In this document: piece after piece, positions 56,166 to 64,000 of the stretch
How the letters are laid out: each line of letters starts with the position of its first letter
Position numbering within the stretch: the first letter of the stretch is position 1
Assembly (NCBI GenBank): GCA_963794385.1
Contig: CAWCDT010000011.1
Span: 127,599-191,598, forward strand
Direction of reading: 5' to 3'
Length of the DNA stretch: 64,000 bases
DNA from: Gaiellasilicea sp963794385
GTDB taxonomy: Bacteria; Actinomycetota; Thermoleophilia; Gaiellales; Gaiellaceae
The notes under the pieces: model-generated
Seen by the model: only the letters and a program-made list of their open reading frames with translations
Database searches by the model: none
Told to the model about the DNA's origin: nothing
Position numbers and translations under genes: made by a program

Positions 56166-58954
56166 TTAAGCGAGCGCTTGCTGGGGGTCGTGCGCGGCCT
56201 GCCCGTAGCGGGCGATCAACTCGGCACGCGAGGAGAGGTCGAGCTTGCGGTAGATCCGGCCCAGGTGGAACTCGACCGTCTTGTGCGAGAGGAAGAGCGC
56301 CGCCCCGACCTCCCGGTTCGTCATCCCGCGTGCCACGTGCAGCGCGATCTGGAGCTCCTGCGGCGTCAGTTGCTCCTCCTGCCAGGTCTTCCGCCGCCGC
56401 AGCGCCTCTCCGCTCGCCCGGAGCTCGGCGTGGGCCCTGGCGACCCAGGCCTCCGCTCGCATCTCCTCGAAGGCGGCCAGCGCCAGCCGGAGCTGCTCAC
56501 GCGCATCCAGCCGCCGACCCGCACGGCGAAGGCGCTCGCCGAGGCAGAGTCGTGTTCGCGCCAGCGACCAGCGGTCGCCCGAACGCTCGTTGGCGACGAG
56601 TGCGTCGTCGAAGTGCGCCTCGAAGTCCTCGCTCGAGGCGAGCAGACCACGGCCCCGGGCGGCCGCGGCGAGGCCGAGCGCACTGTGCGCCTCGGGCGAG
56701 GCGGAGAACCGGTAGAGAGCCGCCGCCGCCTCCTCCGCGCGGCCGGCGCGGACGAGCACTTCGACGAGCTCCGCGCGCGGAACGAAGCTCGGCGAGTGCA
56801 GCCCCGAGCCGTTCGAGGCCGTCCGCACACGCTCCGAGGTCGTGCGCCGCCTCGTCGAAGCGGCCGAGCCCGAGCGAGAGGACGCCGAGCGAGTAGAGGC
56901 GCCAGATCCGAAAGACCGGAATGCCTGCGCTGTCCGCGAGCGCGGCGACCTCGTCGGCATGGCGCCGGCACTCCTCCTCGGCACCGCGGCGCGCGGTCAC
57001 GGCCGTGAGGATCAGCAGCGCCTGCATGCGCGGCAGCAGCAGCTCGAGCTCTCGGGAGAGCCCGAGGGCCTCGGCCGCCGTCGCGTAGCCCTCCTCGAGC
57101 AAGCCCGCCCGGACGGCGTGCCAGGACTGCTGGAGCAGCACGTACGGGAGTAGCCCGACGGCCCCGCGCGCGCGAATCTCGTCGACCGCGCGGCCGGAGA
57201 TCGCGAACGCCTCCTGCGAGCGGTCGAGCCAGTCGAGTGCGAGGGACGCGCGCAGGACGTGGAGCGGGTCGAGCCCGTCGGCGACGTGCTCGACGGCAGT
57301 GGCGGTCTCCTCGACGAGCGGGAGCCCTTCGGCCGGGTGGCTCGCGTAGCAGAGCGCCCAGCCGAGCGTGAAGAGCGCCAACCGGGCGACCTCGTCGTCC
57401 CCGAGCTCGGCGGCGAAGGAGTTGGCGCGGCGCGCCGTGTCGAGCAGGCGGGCCGCGTCGCCCGCAATCTGCAGCGTCGTGCAGGCCTCCGCAGCGAGCT
57501 CGATCGCGAGCTTGCCGTCGATCTCCGCGAGGAGCTCCGAGGCTTCCAGGAGGAGCGCGCCCGTCCGTTCCGGCCTCGCGGCCAGGTACTCGATCCGCGC
57601 CTGCAGCCGCAGCGCATCGGCCCGTGAGCACGCGTCGTCCGGTGGCGGCGAGCGGTGCGGCGAGGTACGCGGTCGCGTCGTCGGCGCGTCCGGCGCGGAA
57701 CGCGGCGTCGGCGGCGGCGTAGAGCCGGCGCAGGCGAGCATTCTCGTCGCTCGTCAAGTCCGCGGCCCGTGCCAGCGCGGCCGCCGCGGCTCCGTACCCC
57801 GATCGCTCGCCCGCCTGCCGTGCGGCGAGCTCGAGCGCGGCTGCGGCCTCCTCGTCGTGGCCGAGTGCGGCTCCGGCGAGGTGCCAGGCGCGCCGCTCGG
57901 GGCTCGTGCCGGCCGGAAGTGCGTCCGCCAGCGCCCGGTGTGCGGCGCGGCGCTCGGACGGAGGCGCGCCGTGGAAGACGGCTGAGCGCACGAGTGGGTG
58001 CCGGAAGGCGACGCGGTGGTCCGAGATCACGAGCAGGCCGGCGTCCTCGGCGGCCTCGAGCGCCGAGGGATCGACTCCCATGGCGTCCAGTGCGGCTGCG
58101 ACTGTCTCGACCTCCGTCTCGTGCGTGAGCGAGGCGGCGACGACCAGGAGCGCGCGCTGCGAGTCGGGCGGCAGCGACGCGGCGCGGCCGGCGAACGCAC
58201 GCTCGAGCGCGGCCCCCGCGGGGACCGGCTCCGGCAGCGGCTCACGGCCCGCCAGCTGATCGGCGCTGAGCAGGCGGCGGACCTCGAGGAGCGCGAGCGG
58301 GTTCCCGTGCGCCGCTTCGCACAGGTGCTGCGCCACGTCCGGGTCGGGCGCTTCGCCGTCACCGGTGAGCAGTACGACCGCGTCCTCGTGTGTCAGCGGG
58401 CCGAGCTCGAGGCGCTCGACGCCCGGCAGCTCGGCGTCGCCGGCGCCGCCGTCCGTCCGGGCCGCGAAGAGGAGCACGACGGCGTCCGCGACGAGCCGCT
58501 TGGCGGCGAACAGGAGCGCGTCGGCAGTCGCGCCGTCGAGCCACTGGGCGTCGTCGACGATGACGAGCAGGGGCCGCGACTCGGCCGCCGTGGCGAGCAG
58601 GTTCAGCGTTGCCGCGCCGGTCGTGAAGCGGTCGAGCGACGTCGGCTCCCCCAGTCCGAGCGCGCCTCGGAGCACGTCCGCCTGCGCGGGCGGCAGCTCG
58701 GACAGGTGCCCGAGCAACGGCCGCAGCAGCTCGAGCAGGCCGGAGAACTGGAGCTCGGCCTCGGACTCGACGCCGAGTGCCCGGACGATCGTCATCCCCT
58801 CGGCGCGCCGGACGGCATAGTCGAGCAGCGCTGTCTTGCCGATCCCGGCTTCGCCGCGCACGAGAAGCGCACCGCTGCGCCCACCCCGACCCTGCAGCAG
58901 CAGCTCGTCGATGCGGGCAGTGGCGGCTTCCCGACCGATGAGCACTACTTCCAC
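56166..58954 (-). CDS. LuxR-family regulator with AAA ATPase (LAL/MalT-like), two apparent frameshifts
   Basis: The reconstructed protein of about 929 residues starts at GTG 58954. An N-terminal ATPase has Walker A GEAGIGKTA and Walker B LLVIVDDAQWLDG, followed by winged-helix and TPR-like helical repeats. The C-terminus is a LuxR helix-turn-helix (LTPQELQIALHVARGMTNRE then LSHKTVEFHLGRIYRKLDL). The frame changes twice: near 57621-57623 (CCC on the plus strand), joining VLTG to ADALRLQARIEYL, and near 56802-56805 (CCCC), joining LERLG to LHSPSFVPRAELVEVL. Each needs one base removed. It is either a pseudogene or, given other indels here, a sequencing artefact. The ligand and targets are unknown. 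Confidence 0.8.
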
Positions 58955-59018
58955 GGTAGTCGCATTGACTTCCGTGGACAAGGCGGGGTGGCTCGGAGCC
59001 GACTGACTTCTCGTGCGG

Positions 59019-59024
59019 TAGCGT
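59019..59024 (+). promoter_or_regulatory. Putative -10 element before the PIN-domain gene
   Basis: TAGCGT lies 9 nt before ATG 59034 in the 80-base gap divergent from the LuxR-type gene. Confidence 0.4.
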
Positions 59025-59033
59025 GGCGGCCTG

Positions 59034-59435
59034 ATGACGAGATTCGTCGTCGACTGCGGCGTCGTCCTCCACCTGGCGAGTGAGGAGATCGAGGTTCCGG
59101 CCGAGCACGAGCTTCTTGCGCCGACGCTCTTGCGTTCCCAGACGCTGTCGGCCCTGCACGAGGCCGTGCACGGAGGCGAGATCCCGTCGGATGTCGCTCT
59201 CGACCGGCTCACCCGCATCTGGGCCATGCCGATCCGCCTCCTCGGCGACGCCGTTCTGCGGCGTCGGGCCTGGCAGCTGGCAGAGCAGCTCGGGTGGGCC
59301 GAGACCTACGACGCCGAGTACGTTGCACTCACTCAGCTGCAGGCGGACGCGTTCGTCACCCTGGACGCGGAGCTGGCACGCCGGGTGGAAGGGATCGTCC
59401 CCACGGCGACGATCGAAGCGCTGCGAACGGCCTGA
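59034..59435 (+). CDS. PIN-domain protein (VapC-like), no antitoxin seen
   Basis: The 133-residue protein has the PIN acidic residues: Asp7 in RFVVDCGVVLHL, a Glu in LHEAVHGGE, and the C-terminal ETYDAEYVALTQL and AFVTLDAELARR. This is the VapC toxin pattern of metal-dependent RNases. No VapB-like antitoxin gene precedes it: the upstream gap is only 80 bases to a divergent gene. Antitoxin-free PIN proteins of this form are common in actinobacteria; toxin activity is not implied. Confidence 0.82.
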   Translation: MTRFVVDCGVVLHLASEEIEVPAEHELLAPTLLRSQTLSALHEAVHGGEIPSDVALDRLTRIWAMPIRLLGDAVLRRRAWQLAEQLGWAETYDAEYVALTQLQADAFVTLDAELARRVEGIVPTATIEALRTA

Positions 59436-59454
59436 CGAGGACGGCCGGACCGGG

Positions 59455-60252
59455 CTATGGCCCGCTGGGGCCCTCGGCGGCCGGCGGCAGCTCCATCGAA
59501 CCGCGGAGGTTGACGAGCGGTGTGTCCGGGACACGCACGAGCCCGCGGACGGGACGGTCGAGGTCGAACGTGATGAGGAGGAGCACCGAAATGAACGCCG
59601 CCGCGAGGACGACCGGCAGGACACCTCGGGAGAGGATCGCAAGGTAGAACGCGAGCAGGCCAAGGCCGATCGCGGAACCGACGATCGTGATCAGGAGCAC
59701 GGCTGACGGGACGCGATTCGAGAGGGCCGAGATCCGGACGGTCTGCATGTCGATCATCTCGTTGAGCGTCTCGACGTAGAGGCGCGGGGCGCTGTCGGTC
59801 GGGGAGCCCGCGATGGCCTCGCCGGCCAGGCGCCAGAGCGTGCGTTGGTGGCGCTCCGCTTCGGCGATCGGCTCGAGCTGCGCGTCGGTTCCAGGGACCG
59901 CGTTCGAGTATGCGATCACCTCGTCCGTGTAGCGCCGCAGCGCGTCCAGCGAGCGTGTGCGGATCGGCTCGCGCAGCATCTGGGCGCGCAGATACGTGGT
60001 GCCGATCGCGTTCGCGTCGGCCACGACCGCCGCCCGTCGCGCGTCGTAGCGGCCCACCGCCATGGTGAGGCCGAACGCAAGAATGAGCGCGACGAGGCCG
60101 AGCAACGCAGCCTGGAGGACGCCGAACGGCTCGCGGAGCGTGTCCGCATGGGCACGGAGCCTGCTGCCGAGAAACGATCCGAGCAGCGTCGTCCCCAGCA
60201 CGACTCCGAAGAGGAGCAGGCCGAGCTCGAGGCTGCTCAGCCGGAAGAACAC
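59455..60252 (-). CDS. DUF4239 family membrane protein
   Basis: The 265-residue protein has two N-terminal helices (LELGLLLFGVVLGTTLLGSF and VLQAALLGLVALILAFGLTM), a ~110-residue soluble helical middle with RYDARRAAVVADANAIGTTY (the family signature), and two C-terminal helices (VLLITIVGSAIGLGLLAFYL and GVLPVVLAAAFISVLLLITF). This is the bestrophin-like DUF4239 layout; the role is unknown. It is transcribed alone, convergent with the PIN gene. Confidence 0.8.
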   Translation of the reverse strand: MFFRLSSLELGLLLFGVVLGTTLLGSFLGSRLRAHADTLREPFGVLQAALLGLVALILAFGLTMAVGRYDARRAAVVADANAIGTTYLRAQMLREPIRTRSLDALRRYTDEVIAYSNAVPGTDAQLEPIAEAERHQRTLWRLAGEAIAGSPTDSAPRLYVETLNEMIDMQTVRISALSNRVPSAVLLITIVGSAIGLGLLAFYLAILSRGVLPVVLAAAFISVLLLITFDLDRPVRGLVRVPDTPLVNLRGSMELPPAAEGPSGP

Positions 60253-60356
60253 CGACGCCTCGCTCGCGATCCGGCGGGCTCCATCGACAAGAGCATGCGG
60301 AAGCGATCAGATGGAGGACGCGGCGTAACCGTGCAGCTCGGCCCGGAGGCCGTTCG

Positions 60357-62928
60357 TCATTCGTACTGCAGCGCCCGCAGCGGATCGAGCTTCGCCGCCC
60401 GGCGGGCGGGCGTGATCGCGGCCAGGAGCCCTGCGATGACGGCCACGATCGTGAGCACGAGCAGCTGGCCGAGCGGCAGCTCGAAGCGGAGGTCGTACTG
60501 TCCGAGGGCCCGCGTCACGAGCGCAGCCAGGAAGATTCCGAGCGGGAGCCCGAGCGCCGCGCCGATCAGCGCCGTGATCACGCTTTCGTGGCGGATCATC
60601 CGCCGCGTCTGCCGCCTCGTCATCCCCACCGCGCGCAGCATGCCCAGCTCGCGCGTGCGCTCGAAGACGGACAGGGCGAGGGTGTTCACCATGCCGAAGA
60701 GGCTGATGATCACGGAGAGCGCGAGCAGGACGTAGAGCAGCAGCAGGAACTGCTGAATCTCCTGGTCCTCCTTGTCGATCCACTCCGGGCGCGTGAACAC
60801 CCGAGTGTCGGGAAAGTCCGCGAGCGCCGCCTCGACGCTTGGCTTCGCGGCCGCTCCGTCGCCTGCGACATTGAGCAAAGTGAAGCGGTTGCGCGGACGG
60901 TCGTAGAGCTCGTCGAACGCCGCCTGGGAGATGCTCGCCGTGCCGAGGAGCGGATAGAACGGGCTCCCCTCGTAGATCCCTCGGACGACGAAGTCCTTCG
61001 TCACGTTGCCGGTAGAGCGCACCGTCAAAGAGTCGCCGACGGCAAGGTCCCGGTCCTCCGCGACATTGTTCGGCACGATCGCGCCGTCGGCACCGAGCTG
61101 CGCTAGTGCCTCGTCGGAGCCCTCCTCCCAGCGAAAGGCGTACACCTCGGTGACGCGGTCGTCGAGGCCCGTCAGGTTCGCGCCGTCGCCGTCGATCTGG
61201 GCGATGTCCTGTCGGACGTTGCTGGCCGCCTCGACGCCCTGAGCGTCGGCTACGGCGTCGCCGGCCGCGGCCGGGAACTCCGAGTAGCCGTCCTGCGACG
61301 TCACGATCAGGTCGGATTGGATCTGGCGTTCGATGGCGTCGCTGTTCGAGACACGCAGACCGTTGGCGAGGACGGAGATGAACGTCACGAGCGCGATCCC
61401 GATCATCAGCGCGGCCGCGGTCGCGGCCGTGCGGCCGGGGTTGCGCTGCGCGTTCCGCTCGGCGAGCTTGCCGGCGGCGCCGCCCACCCGGCGCGCCGGG
61501 ATGCCCACGACCCGGGCGAGCGGACGCACGAGCCGCGACGAGAGCATCGCGACCCCGACGAAGAGCGCGAGGACGCCGACCCCGAGCAGGGCGAAACGGT
61601 CGCCGATCGCGAGGTTGTCCGCGAGCGTCCCGTAGCCAAGCGCGAGGACGGCGAGCGCCACGATCACGGCTGCGATGTACGGCGTATAGCGAGCGAAGCG
61701 GCCGCGCGGCATCGTCGCGCCCTCCCGGACGGCGGCAATCGGAGGCACCCGGGTGGCGCGGATCGCCGGGAACAGGCCTGCGACGAGCGTCACGAGCGTC
61801 CCCACGAGCAGCGAGACGACCACCGTGCGGGTCGCGAAGACCGTGTCGGTCTGAGGCAGCTCGAGGTTCAGCGCCTTGAAGAGCTCGTTCAGCCCGACGG
61901 CGAGTCCGAGCCCTGCGAAGAGACCGACGAGCGAGGCGCCGAGCCCGATCACCAGCGCCTCGAGGATGACCGACCTCAGCACCTGTCGCCGCGACGCGCC
62001 CAGCGTGCGTAGCGTGGCGAACTCCCGCGTCCGCTGTGCGACCGTGATGGAGAGCGTGTTGAAGATGACGAACGCCCCGACGAAGAGCGCGATACCGGCG
62101 AACGAGAGCAGGAAGTAGCGGATGATCGTCGTGAAGGTGGCGATCTCGCTCGACTGCTCGTCCGCTTCCTCGACGCCTGTCCGGACAGTGACGTCGCTGC
62201 CCAGCTCCGAACGGATTCGCTCCGTGAGCTGCTCCGGCGTCGTGCCATCCGCCGCCGCGGCCTGGACGGCGTCGAGCTTGCCTTCCCTATCGAGCAGCTT
62301 CTGCGCGGTCGGCAAGTCGAAGATCGCAAACGTGGCGCTGCCGATCGAGCTCAGATCACCGTATCTCGCGATCCCGACGATCCGGAACTCCTGTGCCGGT
62401 CCGAGTGCGGCGACACCGATCCGGTCTCCGAGCTTCAGGTCCTCGTCGTCTGCGACGCCTTTGTCGACGGCGACCTCCTCCCCACCCCGAGGCCACCGGC
62501 CCTCGACGAGGTTGAGCGGGTTGAAACGGTCGTACTCCGGTTCGGTCTCGACGCCGAACGCGAACGACGGCGAGCCACCGCGTGTCGATCTCGGTCCCGT
62601 CCGGCCGGAGCAGCTTCGTCTGGAAGTCCTGCACCGAGCCGGCCGCGACCTCGACCCCTTCGACGCCGCGGACCTGCTCGAGCGTCTGCTCCGGGATCGG
62701 CGGTGGCTGAGCCGACTCGCCCTCGAAGCTGAAGCCGGGGTCCTTCCCGGTCACGACGGCATCCGTGCCGGCATACGAGTCGACGAAGATCGAGTCGAAC
62801 GCCTTGTCGATCGTGTCCGTCAGCACGTAGGCGCCGCTCATCATCGCGACGCCGAGCACGATCGCGAGCGCGGTCAGCGTCGTGCGCAGCTTGCGTCCGG
62901 CCAGGCTTTTCAGCGCGAAGCGAATCAT
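60357..62928 (-). CDS. FtsX-family ABC transporter permease (two FtsX domains), apparent frameshift
   Basis: The ~857-residue MacB/LolE-type permease begins MIRFALKSLAGRKLRTTLTA and ends with the family signature ITPARRAAKLDPLRALQYE. Two FtsX domains with about ten helices in all surround large extracytoplasmic parts; FATLRTLGASRRQVL and LGMLRAVGMTRRQTRRMI are the conserved cytoplasmic loops. The frame breaks near 62576-62582: the first part ends DGTEIDT and the next frame continues GGSPSFAFGVETEPEYDRF. Removing one base restores it. No ABC ATPase gene lies beside it, which is unusual for this family. The substrate is unknown. Confidence 0.85.
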
Positions 62929-63202
62929 GGGGTGGCCGCCCTTGCACCGTGGGCGTTCGCACCAGCCTGCCAGCCCCGGCTCCGCGCGTGAAGGGGGTTA
63001 ACCACACTTCTCGGCGGGCCTGTCGATCTCCACCACTCCGTTGTCGGACGTTCACCACCTGGCGACCCCGATCGCGTCGGGTGCGTGTTGTCTATCCCCG
63101 GCTGTGCCGGGGCGGGCGGGGGCGCGCGACATGGGGGCTCGCAGCGACCCGTCCACCCGGGCGCAGTCCGGCCAGTCCGCTAGGTCGGCTGCCGAATCCG
63201 TG

Positions 63203-63216
63203 CGAACATCTGTTCG
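63203..63216 (+). promoter_or_regulatory. SOS (LexA) box-like palindrome overlapping a start codon
   Basis: CGAACATCTGTTCG is a perfect match to the Gram-positive/actinobacterial LexA consensus CGAAC-N4-GTTCG. Its last base is the first base of GTG 63216, so bound LexA would block transcription or initiation of the following gene. Confidence 0.6.
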
Positions 63217-63530
63217 TGACCGCGCAGGGCTCGCCGCTGACCCGCTTTCGGCGTGCGGTCGAGCGGGAGAGCGTCGTGCTCGCCGAGCTCGCCGCGCACG
63301 AGCAGGGATGGCTGTCGCTCGAGGACGCGCTCCGTCTGACCGCGCTCTACGGCGCGGCCGGCGACCGGAAGTTCGACAAGGCCGCGGTCCGCTGGCTCGC
63401 CCGATTCGCACTCGAGGCCGACCACGTCACGCTCGCGGAGCTGGAGCTCGCAGCCGTATCGCTGGCCGCGTTGCCGGCGCGGGGCGAGCCCGTGTTGCGG
63501 GTGCTGCTCGCGATCCTGCGAGATCGCTAG
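63216..63530 (+). CDS. Hypothetical protein (104 aa), possibly SOS-controlled
   Basis: The 104-residue protein is not recognised. It is helical and contains LSLEDALRLTALYGAAGDRK and VRWLARFALEADHVTLAELE, with an R/L/A-rich end (LRVLLAILRDR). No membrane or signal segment is seen. GTG 63216 was chosen because GC third-position bias begins here and the LexA-like palindrome lies exactly at this start; the open frame further upstream is non-coding in appearance. Confidence 0.55.
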   Translation: MTAQGSPLTRFRRAVERESVVLAELAAHEQGWLSLEDALRLTALYGAAGDRKFDKAAVRWLARFALEADHVTLAELELAAVSLAALPARGEPVLRVLLAILRDR

Positions 63531-63618
63531 CACGTGCTCCGCGGAAGGCGAGGAATGTCAGCCCGCATACGCGCAGAGAGGGAGGAGCAGCACTCCTCCC
63601 TCTCCGTACACGAGCTGA

Positions 63619-63885
63619 CTAGCGCCGCGTCGGCGCCGTCGCGAGCCACGTCTCAGGCGAGATCTCGCGCAAGATGAACTCGTCGTAGCCGAAGAGCGTC
63701 GCTGTGATCGACGAGATCAGGCGCGCGCCGTCGAGCGGGGTCAAGTACCCCTTCTCGACCGATCCCTTGACCTCTTTCACGAGGCGCTCGCCGACCTGCC
63801 ACTTCGGCTCGATCGTCGGTCCGAACTCGTTCGGCTTCATCGAAGCGAACTGCTGGACCAAGGAGTGTGTGACCGTCGCTGCCAT
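63619..63885 (-). CDS. Hypothetical small soluble protein (88 aa)
   Basis: The protein begins MAATVTHSLVQQFASMKPNE and is not recognised. Base composition is less GC-biased than its neighbours. It has an excellent ribosome binding site, AAAGGAGGT on the minus strand at 63889-63897, ending 3 bases before the ATG at 63885. This is one of the few strong Shine-Dalgarno sequences in the window and suggests high expression. It has no membrane segments; residues 45-75 are helical with LTPLDGARLISSITATLFGY. Confidence 0.6.
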   Translation of the reverse strand: MAATVTHSLVQQFASMKPNEFGPTIEPKWQVGERLVKEVKGSVEKGYLTPLDGARLISSITATLFGYDEFILREISPETWLATAPTRR

Positions 63886-64000
63886 TCAAACCTCCTTTGA
63901 CTGGAGGACGGTTACCAACCCGGACCCTAACGCCGGAACGAACCCGGATTTCCGCTCTTTGCGGGCTTTTAGGCACTCGCGCAACAAACGCTTAACCGTG
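63886..64000 (-). other. 5' region of the 88-residue gene
   Basis: The region contains the Shine-Dalgarno of the 88-residue gene next to its start and a lower-GC segment near the window edge. No confident -35/-10 pair was found. The window ends here. Confidence 0.35.

Noticed and set aside
59034..59435. Toxin-antitoxin module
   Set aside because: A PIN-domain gene is present but no antitoxin gene precedes or follows it on the same strand.
1..64000. tRNA, rRNA, CRISPR array, insertion sequence or prophage
   Set aside because: No TPsiC-like arm in a cloverleaf context, no regularly spaced repeats, no transposase, integrase or phage structural genes were recognised; a covariance-model scan would be needed to exclude small RNAs.

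Overview
The window is about 64 kb of very GC-rich, densely packed bacterial DNA. It reads as a monoderm actinobacterium, most likely a deep-branching lineage such as Thermoleophilia or Rubrobacteria. The assignment is an inference from gene content: MurT/GatD lipid II amidation, an FtsK-recA-recX-rny-miaB-miaA-hflX-dut order, a FHA/FtsR gene pair as in other actinobacteria, a single-motif RsiG-like protein, and heavy use of GTG and TTG starts with 4-base stop/start overlaps. No rRNA, tRNA, CRISPR array, insertion sequence or prophage was recognised, so this looks like ordinary chromosome.

Layout. 1-2.4 kb: the end of pnp, a terminator, then a methyltransferase and an orphan Hcp-like protein on the minus strand. 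2.4-13 kb (plus strand): M16 peptidase, dapB, a DUF4287/DUF5655 plus macro-domain region, dapA, RNase J, ribokinase, nucleoside hydrolase, pyrophosphatase and FtsK. 13.3-19.9 kb: two tandem BMP-type nucleoside-binding proteins with their ABC ATPase and two permeases. 19.9-30.4 kb: RodZ-like protein, cinA, thpR, recA, recX, rny, an acetyltransferase, miaB, an epimerase, miaA and a frameshifted dapF. 30.5-33.5 kb (minus): dapD, dapC, dapE. 33.6-37.2 kb: hflX, dut, a Nudix gene and a PLP decarboxylase, facing gatD-murT. 39.3-43 kb: an HNR-repeat protein, a class II amidotransferase and two convergent sigma-70 genes. 43.6-51.6 kb: mostly minus-strand genes, including uppP, the rsiG-FHA-ftsR-apt operon, a nucleotidyltransferase/phosphomutase-like fusion and a CDP-alcohol transferase. 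51.6-64 kb: a HutF-like deiminase, secreted glycoside hydrolase, RTX-like protein, LuxR-type ATPase regulator, PIN protein, DUF4239 protein, FtsX permease and two small unknown genes.

How the genes fit together. dapB, dapA, dapC, dapD, dapE and dapF give all the recognised late steps of the succinylase lysine/DAP route. MurT/GatD and UppP then act on the peptidoglycan that uses DAP. The nucleoside transporter, nucleoside hydrolase, ribokinase and apt form a plausible nucleoside salvage set. PNPase, RNase J, RNase Y, MiaA, MiaB and HflX are RNA and translation housekeeping.

Three features stand out. First, at least ten genes have a TANNNT hexamer 6-8 nt before the start codon, the signature of leaderless transcripts. 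Second, an 80-residue RsiG-like protein carries the complete c-di-GMP motif spacing and heads an operon with an FHA protein and an FtsR-like regulator. Third, DapF has serine at both positions of the catalytic cysteines. Caution: seven apparent single-base frameshifts (recA tail, dapF, one sigma factor, LuxR regulator twice, FtsX permease, DUF5655/macro), mostly in short G or C runs, suggest that the assembly contains indel errors.
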